Positions 39,792-51,560 of a DNA stretch of 64,000 bases are shown in pieces. The stretch spans positions 6,758,001-6,822,000 of the forward strand of contig OW051496.1 in NCBI GenBank assembly GCA_932521035.1, in the 5' to 3' direction. Positions within the stretch are counted from its first letter, which is position 1; the number at the start of each line of letters is the position of its first letter. The position numbers were made by a program, and so were the translations under genes. The stretch is from Oscheius dolichura (Eukaryota; Nematoda; Chromadorea; Rhabditida; Rhabditidae). The notes beneath the pieces were generated by a model. The model was not told the DNA's origin. It was given only the letters and a program-made list of their open reading frames with translations, and did not search any database.

Positions 39792-42002
39792 TATGATTGG
39801 ATAGACAGGAAGGCGAGAATAGAGAAGAAGCAGACAGGATAAGGAGCAATAGATCAGGTAGACAGAGAAGAAGAGGGGTATTCTTAATAAGGAACAAAGG
39901 GGCAAATCCCTGTGAAGGGGGACGGAAGGATGGGAAATATGGACTAGTCCGCGATCTGCTGGACTCGACGAGTGTGAAAATACCTCATAAATCTGCTCTT
40001 CTCCCCGTTTTTAGTGGACTCATTCCCCAGAAAATCATGGACACCGACGGTAGGGACAGCAGCGGAGCTTGTCTCGTTGGTGTCTGGATATCCATGCCAC
40101 TGCGCGGGGTAGGAGGACAACCTGGCCGGGTAGGTAGATTTCCCGGGTAAAAATCAGGGGCCTCGTGATGAGCCTCGGGATGATGAGAGAAGAGGCTCCT
40201 CCCCCTTCCGGAACCTAATGAAACCTTCTGAACTATTTCGAAACCTCTCCCGATCGATATCGGTATGAATTCCCCTTCGACCGAACAAAGCGAGACTCTC
40301 TCTCACAGATTCCCGGAAGTAGGCCAGACAAATGTCTCTTTGGGAGCAAACAGTTTTTCTGTAGAAGGACGCAAAAATCGTCTGCTGGGCAAATAATCCG
40401 TCGTCCGGATCTGGCACTATCTTTGCCTATTATGAGCAGCCCCGGGGAGATCTTGCGTGGCGACGGCTTCATCTCTGGCGGTATTCAGACCCACGGCAGG
40501 GGGCAGAACCCTCTGACAGTCGGACAAGTCCCAGAGACGCTGGAGATTCAAATGGAGACGGCCGCCGTCGGCTCCTTTGGCATTTCCCACCGGCGCCTCG
40601 ATACAAGCCGCCTTGTGTGTCATCCCGGGCCAGACAGACAAAAAAGTCATCGGCCCAGACTGCAATTCACCTTTTGTGTGACGTCGAAAATGGTTATGTG
40701 GGAAGGGAGATTAAACGATCAAAAGGACTTTGTCATAGGTGGGACACAGTCCGTTCCCCCACGCATCTGTCGCCAATTTCCCCGCGTCGTCCTCCCCCAG
40801 CCAGCCATTTTTCAAGCTGCCGCTGCCGCGGCCCCAGACCCACTGATCTCCTGGTCACAGCTGCACGTCCCCGTTTTTTAGGCAGAGAATTTTTGCAGTC
40901 GGCCTGAGGGAGGCAGTAGAGATGGCCGGGAGAGGCCAGAGGAACGGCCGAGGCTAGGCAGACGGCCGTCGGTTTTTTTGCATATGTCTGACCGGCTGGG
41001 GGGAATCCCCCCGCGGATAAGACAAATTGCTTCCCTGTTCGGTTTTTTTAATGACAGCCTCAAAGTTGAAGGTGGACACGGCTATACAGCGGTGGCGGTG
41101 GCTAGCTGGGAAAGGGAATCACCTCTCAAAAGGCCGTCTCATTATAAACTAACAAATTGGACAACCACAGTAATCAAGAGAATCTGCGGCGGAAGTCCCA
41201 TAGATTACGGTAACCTCCGTCATCAGGTCCGGCTCCCAGGAAACTCTTGTCCCCATGGGGGGCACCTGTTAAAAGTTCGCCATTCCCAGACGTTTTAAAG
41301 TCCCGTACGACGGGATTAGGTGGGTGTTCGAGGTGGGAGACAGGACGGCTCGATCACTCCTTTCATGGTAAAATTAATCCTATTTCTACCGTATCACGGG
41401 AGGACTCTCGGAAATTGCCTAGGCTCCCGCCTATTGGGGTCTTCCCTGCTGCTTCCTCTCAATCATCTCCGGATAAGGTTGAGGCTACCATCAGGTGTGC
41501 AGCCCGTGCAGACACAGTATTCCCTTCGGGACCTACTTGGTTGTTTACCGGGTGCCCCTAATGGTACCGTAGTCAGAAGCGGCTCAAAGCGAGGCAACAA
41601 AACGACACGCCCCGAAATGAGACGGGACAGGAGACAGGCCGATGAAGGCCATTTTAGAGGGAAAAAAGGTGGGCAGTCGAAGATCGGGACAAGGAATCGG
41701 GTCAAATACCGTCTTTTGGAGTTGGAATAGGTCAAACTAAGATCTGATAGAGGGGGAAACAGTCGGGGGAAGGAGGATATCCGGTCCACTTTATACCCCT
41801 CGAGGTTAACCTTGACAGCCTCCCCCACCTGCAGTGGTTTTTTCGATCACTCTTTTGCAGTGAGGAGAGACCAGAGAACAGGTCACATTACGTCACAAAT
41901 CTTCTTCCAAAAATTGGATCGGTATTACGCTGAGAGGATAGTTAGGAGGAGGGGGCAGACTGCGTAAGAGCCGGGGCCAGACCGGGGAATAACTGATAAG
42001 TC

Positions 42003-42060
42003 TACAGGGAACAGGGGGACAGGGGGACAGGGCAGACAGGGAGCAGAGAGACAGGGTCAG
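42003..42060. repeat. Imperfect ACAGGG repeat tract
   Basis: About 58 bp built from repeated ACAGGG(GG) units with interruptions (acagggaacagggggacagg and similar). Unstable low-complexity sequence, no coding sense. Confidence 0.6.
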
Positions 42061-43826
42061 ACGGCTAACGAGAGCAGGCCGGCGACGATAGAAACAAAAC
42101 AAAACCAGGGACTTATCCGGCCGCCTTCTTTAGAATGACCCCCAGCATCTTGGGTATGCGGTGAGATTCAAGAGGGGAGGACAAGATCGCGCCCTCAAAT
42201 ATACAGTAATTTCCTCCTTTCCCAATTAAGCAGTAAGTAATTAAGAAAAGGTGTGTCCTCCCATTGTGAATACTGTAGAAAGTCCTGCACTTAATTAGCT
42301 ATATGGAATGCCCGCCGGATGGCCGGCTGGCCGTCCCCAAGATCGTCTGCCCGCGCCTTCCTTATTATGACGGTGTTGTCTGGCTCTTTCCCTGAAAGAG
42401 TCCAGCCAGCAGTAAACAGCCTCATGATCTCCACGACCCGGAGAAACTATTTTTGCACCAGAAGGTTCTATTGATCACAGGCAAATTGTGGAACATTCCA
42501 CCGGGCACATGACCAATGGCCGGGGAGCACCTATTGATTCAAAAGAAGGAGGCAAAACTCATATGACGAAGAAAATAGAAGAATATGAAACAAAAACAAA
42601 GAAAAAATGGAGAATTGTCGAGAAAAAATGAAACGGGAAGCAATTATGTGCTACTGGCCGTCTCTACAGGCCGATGCCGGCAGTGAGACCAGTAAAACCA
42701 AGAATAATCACAAGGAAGCATTCTAGTTAAATTTTATGGAGAGAAATGATTCCACTCCTTTATATCCATTATAAAGAACTACAGAAAACCTGGTTAAATA
42801 TCAATAAAAGTGTTAGATGAGCCGGCTGTCTCCTAGAAATCAGGAAAGGAGCAGCAATCTCTTCTTTTCTCTTTTTATGCTTTATCACTTGTCCATTTAT
42901 GTAACTTGGCTCTGTAGACATATTCAGACCACTTCCACGAGGTTAATCTACAGTATAAAGCGGCAGCCCCGAGTCTCGCACGAGGAGACGCGGACACCCA
43001 CACCGCAATTCCACCTAGTCCAAAATCCCGGAATTCCTTGTTTTAGGAGCAATTCAATTCATTTCGCTTTCTCCATCTTCTACCACCTTATCCTTCTGCC
43101 CTCAAAGCAATGCCCCTTCATCCCCAAGCCCAGTCATCGGCTCCTTCCTCCGGAAGACTTCCGATATGTGAACTGTGAATATCCCCCGGCTTCAAATGTC
43201 CTTTGAATGCTTTAACTGTTCATTTTTCCCTTCTCTTACAAAAAGGAAGAGACGAGGAACTAGTGGTGTTTTCTTTTTTCGTGAACTCGATTCTGGGACT
43301 GCAAGCAGAAAGGCGTCAAGGACAAGCCGCGCTGTAGCAGGAAAGGGCAAAAAGAGAGGGGACCTGGTTCATTGATCAGGCCTCAGATCGGTTAGCCGCC
43401 CTCTCCTGATCACCTTTTCACAATTAGAATATGAAAAAGGGCTTTCTATACGATCAAATGGGCATAGGAGACTAGAAGTAGGCAAACAGTACCGTATTCC
43501 CCAAAGATTTCCGAGGAAACCACGTTTTCTGGAGAGAAAATGACTATAAAACGAGTAAAAAGAATGCAGAGCGGGGAAAGAGTCGTAGCGTTCGGCGGCC
43601 GGGCAGCGTTCGAGCTTGGCTGGGAGGGTGTGCACTTGGAATGCCCTTTGGGGGGAACCGGCCAGCACGGCCCGGCCTAGGAAGTGCAGAACATTCAGAG
43701 GGTCCAGAGAGTCCCGGGGAACACGTTCGTCCACAGACACACGAACCTCTGATCTTTCGAATTTCCCTCTGATAGCGGCATTCTTTTTTTGAAGGGAACA
43801 AGAGACGGGGCGAGGGGAGCAAAGGT

Positions 43827-44171
43827 TTATTCGAAGAGGGGCGAACTTTTTCCTTGGGTTTTAGAGTCAACAAAAATTGTGCAGAAAGTGGTTTTTTTAA
43901 TGCCCGGCGTGGATGCAAACAAAGTGGCAAAAGTGCAGCAGCCGAAGGGCAGAAAAAACAGCAGGAAGTAGGGGAAATCTGCAAGGGGCGCACCATCCTC
44001 CCCGTCCTCCTCGTCTTCCTTCTCGACCACCTGCTCATCGTTCTCCTCCTCGCCCTTCTGCTCTTCCATTTCATCATCCTAGCTCTCCTCCTTATCGTCG
44101 TCCACCTGCCCATCCTCCTCGAGGATATCGTCCTCTCTCTGGGATGGACTTCTCTTTTAAAACTCTAGAAG
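43827..44171 (-). CDS. Weak candidate: acidic single-pass membrane protein fragment
   Basis: On the minus strand an open frame begins right after a good acceptor (ttcttctag, near 44172). It encodes a Glu/Asp-rich segment, meets one TAG, and continues in the same frame with more Glu/Asp, one hydrophobic span (FPYFLLFFLPFGCCTFATLF) and a basic tail ending at 43827. The TAG ends a 27-bp GT-AG segment (GTGGACG to AGCTAG), and removing it would keep the frame. Acidic frames also arise from (GGA)n-type sequence, so this could be chance. No homologue recognised and no start found. Confidence 0.25.
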
Positions 44172-46182
44172 AAAAGGTCAAGCGGGGCATCTTTCCCTTT
44201 CTGCGATGAAGATAGAGTTCGGCTGATCTGAAACAAGTATCAAGGGACAAACCTGGTCGCCTATCTTCAAATCTCGAATAGATAGAAAAGTCAGAATATG
44301 GGGAACAGGGGACAGGGGGGGTCGGGCTCACGGATATGGGCGAGTTAGAGTAAATACTATTGGCCAAATCTTAGCAATAGTATTTTACACTACCTCACCG
44401 ATAAGTTGTGGCGGGGGGCAGCGGCTAAAGGAACGCCGACTAACGGTATGAAACAATCCGGGGCGTTCTCCTCTCTCTCCCTGAATAAACATCAACTTTT
44501 TAATGACCATTGCATGGGGAAAAGTATAAGGCGGATGGATTACGGTAATTTAGAATAATTGTAGTCAATTTAAAAAAAGCAGACAAACAAGTTGGAGAGA
44601 TGCCCTCGGCGGCCTCGTGGACTGGGGGTGACGGAACTGAAGATCGGGGAGGGAGAGAGGAGCTAATGGATTCTCGAGGAATTGAGGGGGAGAACTGGGT
44701 TCCTGGGTCAAGGGGTCAAAGGAGATGTTTCGAATTAACCCCGGTGGGCGGGAAACGGCTCGTGGGCGCCGAGAGGCGCGGCGGCGATCCGAGACGAGGG
44801 GGAGACAGAGAGAGAGAGAGAGAACGAAAGAAAGAGGTGACCCCTGTGGGGGAAAAAGAGACTGAACGCCGTCTCTCTCTCTCCCAGCGGCCGGCTGGAC
44901 ACGCCGCCCCCCTCCCCGCACAAAGTGCAACCCGGCTGGCGGGGACTCCGGCTAGTGCCTGCCTAGCTGGCCGGCCGTGCTAGTGCCGGTCCGTGCCATG
45001 GAAAGGACATGTGCCCCTGAGGGAGTCTGGCCGAACAAGGCGGGTCAGTAGAGCAAAAAATAAACAGGGGGCCGCCCGGAGCGTGTGTGGCTATGGACCA
45101 CAACGTGACGGCCACCCAGAAAAAACAACATCTCGCAACAAGAGGAGGGGGCCAGACGCCGAGTGGTTCTTTGGACTGGCTGGCCAGATAAGCTTTTATT
45201 CGAAAAGGGAAGGTCTGATCTCCGGCTTGGCTTCGATCGACGCAAGCGAGCAAAAGGGGATAACGAGCGGCTCAATCTGAACAGACCGGCTGCCACCCTT
45301 CCTCAATCCTACACAAATTTTTGAAAGGGAGCGGGGGACGAATCATCTTGCCCCAAATAATCCAGATTCCAATCTCCTAAGAGGAAATAATGAGTCATCT
45401 TCTAGGAATTCGGCTGTGTGGGTGTTGTTTTACTGTACTATCAACAGAGTCGCCACTTTCACCCAATTGAAGCCCACTTATTTCTAATGATCACCGTTGT
45501 CTCGGCCTTTTGAAGAATCGAGCTTATTCTATTTATCACCCGCCCGTCTGAGACTAGGTTGTGATTTAAAAAACGTGACGTTTCAGCCCATCTTCATCTC
45601 TGTGTGCCTCGAGGGGTTATGCTGTACCAGGGGACGGATCCGCGCCAAAGGGCACGTGCACCTGGTTCTGCGCGGTTCGCAACACCTGCATTTCTCTTTC
45701 GGTTGTTCTCGGCGGTGGAAATCGGGAACAGGGATTTATACACAATAATTTGAAGATGCACCTCCCTCAACGCAAGCAGACATTTTTCTCTATCCTTTGT
45801 CCGCCTTGGTCAGTCTTCGTCTAGTCAGTGGGAAGAGCGGCGCAAATTGAGAGAGTCCAGAGATGGCCGTGGGAAGCCAATTGGACTTGTGAAGTGCAAA
45901 ACGGTTGGATAGCCCCAGCCATTTTTTTGATCAATTGTGTGTGTACGTTGATCGGAACGCAGGGAAAGAGAGCGTGGTAGTGAAATGGAACAAATGGCCG
46001 CCGAACTACCGTCCGAAAACGGGGGTCAGCTAACGAGTTGTAGTCCATGTTCTCGGCGTTCTTTGGAGGAAAACATGAGAAATTAGCTAAACTTTATATT
46101 ATATGAAAAACTATGAAAAAGTGAGAGATTCTGGAAAATTTTATAATACATCTTGGAAAATTTCAGGTGACGAAGAAAAGCA

Positions 46183-46668
46183 TTAATTAGAAGGATCCGG
46201 ATGGGAGTGATCATGCTCATTGCCTTTACGCTTCTCTACATGGCCACGGCAATGTCCTGTCTCACAATCCTGAAAGATGTATTTGTGAAATTCAAAATCC
46301 AAGGGCTGAAAGTATAAAAAATACCAACAAAAGCTTACTGAATCACTCCCACTGCTGCTATCTTCCCAGTTTCGCTGCTTTTTATAAATACAACAGCATT
46401 TGCTTTTCTTCTTGCCCATATGCTCATTATCAACTAAAATAATAGCGTATATACATAAAAATGTAAAAGCCTTACCTGTATCAGTCGACCATACTACGTG
46501 CGGCCTAGATGATGTGGCTGTTGACGACGAAGGTTGCTCCGAAAGTCGAAGAACTAATTCTTCTCTGGGTGGTTCCTAGAAAAACTACAATGGTATGTCT
46601 AAATAAACTCTTACCGTTTCAACTTCTGTTTCTGTAGTAGTATTTGTAACCGTCCTTGTGGCCGACAT
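46183..46668 (-). CDS. PPP1R11: PP1 regulatory inhibitor subunit 11 (inhibitor-3)
   Basis: Four exons encode about 111 aa. The core is the family signature: VVWSTDTVDNEHMGKKKSKC with CCCIYKKQRNWEDSSSGS, and a Cys/His tail (DCETGHCRGHVEKR). The protein binds and inhibits PP1; the mammalian protein is also reported as a ubiquitin ligase through its Cys-rich part. The last exon has two possible acceptors 36 nt apart (exon starting at 46305 or 46269); the shorter form matches the family better. The ATG is 8 nt after a ttttttcag acceptor that lies inside the reading frame of the upstream membrane-protein ORF. The gene sits in a small AT-rich island. Confidence 0.92.
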
Positions 46669-47165
46669 GTTTCTTTCTGAAAAAACACTATGTTCACAGT
46701 AAGAAGTAAGAAGAGCAAAAGAGAAATATAGAACGTCGATATTGACATCACGAAAAAGGCAATTGCGAAAACAGAGACTATTTTTCTCTGGAGTACGCAG
46801 ACGACGCCTGTGGAAACAATTTGCGGCAAACGGGAGAATTTGAATTTCAAAACCCTTTTCGCCTTTTCTGATACCGTATTCAAGGGGGGTTTTTATGGAA
46901 AAAGCTTTTTATTTCTCATAACGAGGACCCAAGCTATCCAATGACCTTGTCGATACCTTGCGCATGCGCAGGCTTCAACTTCATTAGACCCTATAAACGG
47001 AAACACAAGGGGATCCAGGGCAACTAGTCGCCTTTCGGCCGTTGTCTTATTTATCGAGTTTATTTTTGCGTTCTTTGCATAATTTTCTATTAGTTTTGCC
47101 ATACTCGCTTTCTCTCGGGAAGCGATGGACTCGCGTCTCTTCTTGGCCCAATCCTCCCTCTCCAT
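46611..47165 (-). CDS. Uncharacterised single-pass membrane protein ORF upstream of PPP1R11
   Basis: The ATG at 47165 lies one base after an attttag acceptor. The first exon is polar and basic (EDWAKKRRESIASREKASMA, KLIENYAKNAKINS). Splicing from a GT inside CAAG|GT (about 46939) to the acceptor tttccacag (exon starts about 46813) keeps frame and adds a strong membrane segment (VFAIAFFVMSISTFYISLLL). The frame then runs through the PPP1R11 acceptor and first exon in another frame; its TAA uses the first bases of PPP1R11 intron 1. The true 3' end is therefore unsure. Family not recognised. Probably the first gene of a two-gene transcription unit with PPP1R11. Confidence 0.5.
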
Positions 47166-47196
47166 TCTAAAATATCGTTCCTTTTTCTAGAGCACC
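47166..47196. promoter_or_regulatory. 31-bp divergent gap holding two splice-leader-type acceptors
   Basis: Between the minus-strand ATG (47165) and the Ku80 ATG (47197) there are only 31 bp. The plus strand reads cctttttctag before agcaccATG; the minus strand reads gatattttag before aATG. Promoters must therefore lie inside the opposite gene, or the acceptors are used in another way. Confidence 0.6.
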
Positions 47197-50100
47197 ATGT
47201 CCGACGACGAGTGCGACGTGCCGAAGGGTAAGCGGGTAGCTCCCAAGAAGGTCACCAAGAAGGACATGTACCAGGCGTTGATGGTCATCATCGACTGCGG
47301 CCCCCACATGAAGAAGGCCGACGTCGGCGTCAGCTCCTTCGAGTGTGCCAAGGAGGCCGTGGACTGGATCCTCACCCGGAAGATCTTCACCCAATCTCGG
47401 GATAAGGTCAATATCGTCCTTCTCGGGGCCGACCAGACCCAGAACGACCTCGACACCGAGCACATTGTCGTAAAGGACGAGCTGCTGGCCTACGTCGGCT
47501 TCGAGCACATCCGCTTCCTTCAGGAGGAGGTCCAAATGGCCAAGAATGAAGCCAGTGGTTAGTTCACTTTCTTATAAAAATATGCCTTATGTAACCTGCA
47601 ACTTTTTTTGAGTTGGAGAGTCGAGCGTAGGCTCATTCGAACCGATAATTTAGCTCTCTCGAACTGCACTTTTAGAATTTTTTGAAAGTGAGGAGGAATG
47701 GGGCCTCAAAGTTTCGAAAAATGTGACAACGTTTTTTGAGCTAGCGAGATGAGAGTGGGGTCATTCGATGACGTTTTTTGCCGTCTCCAAGCTGGCCAAT
47801 TTTTAAAGCTTGGGAGCGTAACATTGAGGAATCGACAGCGTTTGACTGAATTCTGATCCCTTTTCTGTAGACCTTTTCTGTTTGTTCAGTTTTTGGTCCA
47901 AAATGTTTTCGCTTTTTGTTTTGTCAAAGCCTGGTGGTTTCGACCAAACCAAACGACAGCAGAGACCCTAACGCGGAGCCTCCTCCAATACAAAACGAGG
48001 GCGTCGGCCGGCCGGCCAAGGCGCCCCTTTACAAAACTGGGCACCTATAGTCTTCCTATAAATATAAGAATTCTCCTTTTCAGTGGTCGACGGCCTGCAG
48101 GTGGCCGCGGAATTCCTGAAATCTCAAACTGTGGGCGACATGGCAGTGGATACGAGGCACATCCTCTTGATAACCAACGGGGAGGCGACGCTGGGCGACG
48201 AGAAGAAACTGAAAAGTGTGGAGACTGCCTTAAATGACATGGAGGCCAATCTAATCGTCATGTGAGTCCGACCACTTTTAGTCAAGAACAGTTTATTTTC
48301 AGGGGCCTTGATGCCGCCTCCCCCACCAAGACGACAGACAAAATCCAGAAATTAGTGGACAACGTCGAGGGCACCTCCATAAGTTTCGGGTAGCTGTTCC
48401 TCTCTATTTCTAACCAGAGAGATCTTTCCAGCGAGGCTTCCAAACTCCTCCACAACTTCACCCAGAAGAAGGTGGCCGCGAGGGCCATGAAGAAGAACTG
48501 GGAGATCCTGCCGGGTCTCTTCCTCCCACTGGCCTTCCACATGCGATCGACCCCGGCGAAAAATCCCCTGAAAACGGTTACTGTAAATGCGAAAGGAGAA
48601 GAAGTAGGCCATTTCTGGGAAGGACAGTGAACGGTTTAGGTTAAACGGGAACAGCAGTACTTTGTGAAGGGGAAGCCGGCAGACGACGAGTTCATGGAGG
48701 AGGAGGCGGGCGGGGGGAAGGTCGTCGAGAAACAGGAACTCGTATACGGTAAGCGATCTTTGGGATCGACTGACAACCTCGCCAGGATATCTCTTCGGGA
48801 AGTCGAAGGTGGTTCTGACGGAGGACGACGTGGCCGAGTACGGTAACCACAACTTCAACGAGGGCGGCAAGGGCGGCTGCCTGAAACTGCTCCAATTCAC
48901 CAACAAGGCCAATGTAATCCTCCTCCCTCCTCTGATTCATCCTCCCCTTGTTCAGATCCCTCCCAGCTTTTTCATAGGAACAAATTCATATTCGGTAGTT
49001 CCGGCATATGACAAAAAGACGGCCGACCGGGACGGGGAATTGATGAAATTGACCCTGTCTCTGGTGGAGAGCATGCTCGAGCAGGACACCGTAGCCATCT
49101 GCCGCTACGCCTACCACGCGTCGGCTCATCTCCAGCTGATGGCCTTGATTCCGAGAAAAAATGAAGAAACTGGGCAATTGGTGAGTCGATTCTGAACAGA
49201 AATACGGTATTTTATAGTATATGACGGCGATTCGACTGCCCTTTATGGACGACTGGAGACCGTTCTCTCTTCCCGACGTCTCCCTCCGGGGTCCGGCTCC
49301 TTCGGCAGAAAAACTAAGCGCCATTGATGAACTTATCGACGCTATGGATATATCCAAGAGGTTAGCAAATTGTTTTTGGGAAGAAAGTACGGGAATCTAG
49401 TGGTAATTCATACGAAGACGTCTTGAATCCCTTCTTCCAACGACAGTGCACCGTGATGAAGGCGAAGGCACTGAAACAAATGGGACTAGGTGGGAAATAA
49501 CTGGGGAGCAGGTGAAATACCCGAGATTTAGACAATGAAGTGAACATGGAGCCGTCTGTCTTCCTCAAAAGGAGCATGGAACCCGATCCGCGGATATTGG
49601 AGTCGGAGGAATTCAAGTAAGCAGTCCTGGGATAAGCAGACACCCTTTACAGAAAATTGGCCACTTCTCTGCCGGAACTGTTCAATTTGGAAGAAATAAT
49701 ACGGGTCAAACGGTCACGGAAGGACATCACAGCCCAGAATAAAGACTTCCTCAAGGGGTATGATGAAGAGGAAGAGGAGGACGACGAGGAGGAGACGGTC
49801 AAACGCGAATTCGAACCGATTACCATGCCCGATCCTGACGGTCCTCATAAAAAGTTCTGGGATAAGGTCAGAAAGGCGTTGGAAAGCGGTGGAAATGCTA
49901 TAAATAGCTGGACCAGCCACACCGCCTCGGATATGTCCTTGTTTGATGAGGGAAGCTTGGTGAGTTGGCTATTTCTCCCCCAAAAATAAGAAAACCTTTA
50001 GACAGCTGTGGAAAAGTTCAAAATTCTTAGAGCTGAAATGTTAGCCAAGGAAAGGATAACGGACTTCAACCAGTGGATGATGTCGCTTCACGGAAATGAT

Positions 50101-50281
50101 GAATACAGCGACTTTTTCCAGTTTATGGATTCCAGTAAGCAAATGGCCGACTAGCTGAAGAGAATATTCAGGAAATGAACCTTCCCTCATCACAAAGAGC
50201 GAATCTCCAGAATCGTGGTACACCGAAGTCGAGTCAGAAATGTTCTGGTCTGGGATGTTGGAAGATGAAAAGAAGAAATAA
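47197..50281 (+). CDS. XRCC5: Ku80 (X-ray repair cross-complementing protein 5)
   Basis: About a dozen exons; the first is 47197-47557 and the second starts at 48084. The N-terminal vWA-like Ku fold is clear (MYQALMVIIDCGPHM, ECAKEAVDWILTRKIFTQSR, DKVNIVLLGADQTQND, HIRFLQEE). It is followed by the HILLITNGEA strand, the Ku core beta-barrel (YGYLFGKSKVVLTEDD, CLKLLQFTNKAN, FFIGTNSYSVVPAYD, ICRYAYHASAHLQLMALIPR, IRLPFMDDWRPFS) and a C-terminal helical region. Ku80 pairs with Ku70 to bind DNA ends in non-homologous end joining. The ATG is 6 nt after ctttttctag. The protein ends in an acidic-basic EDEKKK tail; I see no DNA-PKcs-binding motif like that of vertebrates. Poly(A) signal AATAAA at 50348-50353. 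Composition shifts from GC-rich to AT-rich towards the 3' end. Confidence 0.95.
47611..47770. repeat. Imperfect 38-bp direct repeat in Ku80 intron 1
   Basis: Two blocks about 120 bp apart begin with TTTTTTGAG and end with TCATTCGA. By hand alignment they match at 30 of 38 columns. The flanks of the match are perfect and the middle diverges. Confidence 0.55.
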
Positions 50282-51560
50282 TGAATCTCCCGGTTATATA
50301 CCTCGTGTGCATAAGAATATGATATAATCAGAGCTAATAAGAGAGTTAATAAATATAATTTGATGCCCAAATGTCTATGTTCTCGTGAGAGTTCTAATCT
50401 CCTCGTTACATGCATTATTTTTACTGTCATTGAGCCATTTGATCCGTTTTATATCCAATTCTAGCGGATATATTGCGAAGAGTGTAAGAGATGCTGAATA
50501 AATCACTTGTTTGCTTAGTTCTTGTCGAGCGAACGCTTCCAGGTTTCATCTCTTCTATGCAAAAATCGCAAAAATGCCTTTCAAAATTGCCGGTTGTTGC
50601 AGTGACCCGCATCATTCAATTGGGAAGTGTTCTTCTTCTCTTCTTTTTCGATTATTTCTTTCGCACAGCTCGCCGCGGAAGAAGAAAGGTCGGCGCGACA
50701 GTGAGTGTGCCGGGACCATCACAATTTTTGCTCTTCGGCCAATACAACTTTGTCGCACTCAGCATGAAAAAACGGCACATTCTTACTTTTTTTCTGTAAA
50801 TTGCATTCGACCGGGCATAGTTCAAAGAATCTACAGCAATTTTTGCGGATAATACAATTGTATCGTTGCAAAGATATATAGTTTTTTATACTTTTCACTA
50901 TGAAAACCTGAACAAATTTTGGTACCAAAATTGCTGTAGAATCTCCCTTTTTTTCTGCATCGAATAAGCTCAAGAATGCCAAAAATGGATGTCGGAATCA
51001 CAAGTGCCACGTGCGACAAGTTGGATACCGTAACCCCGCAATACTAAAAACGCGTTTTGTCCGCTGTTTACACCCGTTTTTATCCAACGTCGATTTTTTG
51101 AAAAATCGGTCAAAATCTTTGATAATTTATTTCTCAAAATTGTGACATTCGATCTTTTTCATTTTTACTGCAATCAATTAGTCTCGTTATGGAGATCATT
51201 TTGACGTATCAACGGAAAAATATCATGAGAAAAAGTTATTTTTGGGTTATTTCGGAACAAAATTCACTGATATTCCATTACGCTTCAAATCTGCGTTATT
51301 TTATGCTTTTCTCTGTTGTTTTATAGTAATTTGGGGTCGATAACCGAATAAGACATCGAAAACACGTGAAAATATGTAGAAACCAATATATGAAAAACTG
51401 GCATGTGGTCGCTGCGGGACCATTTTAGCCATTTTAGACCGTTGAGGTGCCGACCTCGGCAAGTTCGAGTGAACATTTCCTGTACTTGTTTTTTCTCTAT
51501 ACTATTTGCTTACGTTTTATATACTGTTCTGTTCTTCTATAACTAAATCTGTTCAGGAAA
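50282..51560. other. AT-rich intergenic region with inverted repeats
   Basis: No gene supported. It contains an inverted repeat (50830-50940), an 18-bp palindrome (50915-50932) and an 18-bp hairpin (51091-51108). It leads into the PPP2R3C start, which follows a ctgttcag acceptor. Confidence 0.55.
50830..50940. repeat. Inverted repeat with nested palindromes (MITE-like)
   Basis: 14-bp perfect arms (tctacagcaatttt at 50830-50843 and its complement at 50927-50940) enclose 83 bp. Inside are the 12-bp palindrome ATACAATTGTAT and, overlapping the right arm, the 18-bp palindrome AATTTTGGTACCAAAATT. The layout recalls a small non-autonomous DNA element, but no target-site duplication was confirmed. 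Confidence 0.5.

Larger units (their letters stand above)
38465..46182. other. Large gene-poor stretch
   Basis: Nearly 8 kb without a gene I can defend. Composition returns to GC-rich by about 39 kb. It contains tandem repeats (39757-39791, 42003-42060), a GA tract near 44809-44823, GGCCGGCC-type palindromes near 39700 and 44967, and four of the seven GATTACGGTA elements. Long ORFs at 39440-39905, 40420-40880 and 44600-44980 lack domains and mirror low-complexity sequence on the other strand. One weak candidate exon pair is listed separately at 43827. Confidence 0.5.

Noticed and set aside
39444-39905. Minus-strand ORF with Leu/Ser-rich start
   Set aside because: Reads the complement of purine-rich tandem repeats; no support as a gene.
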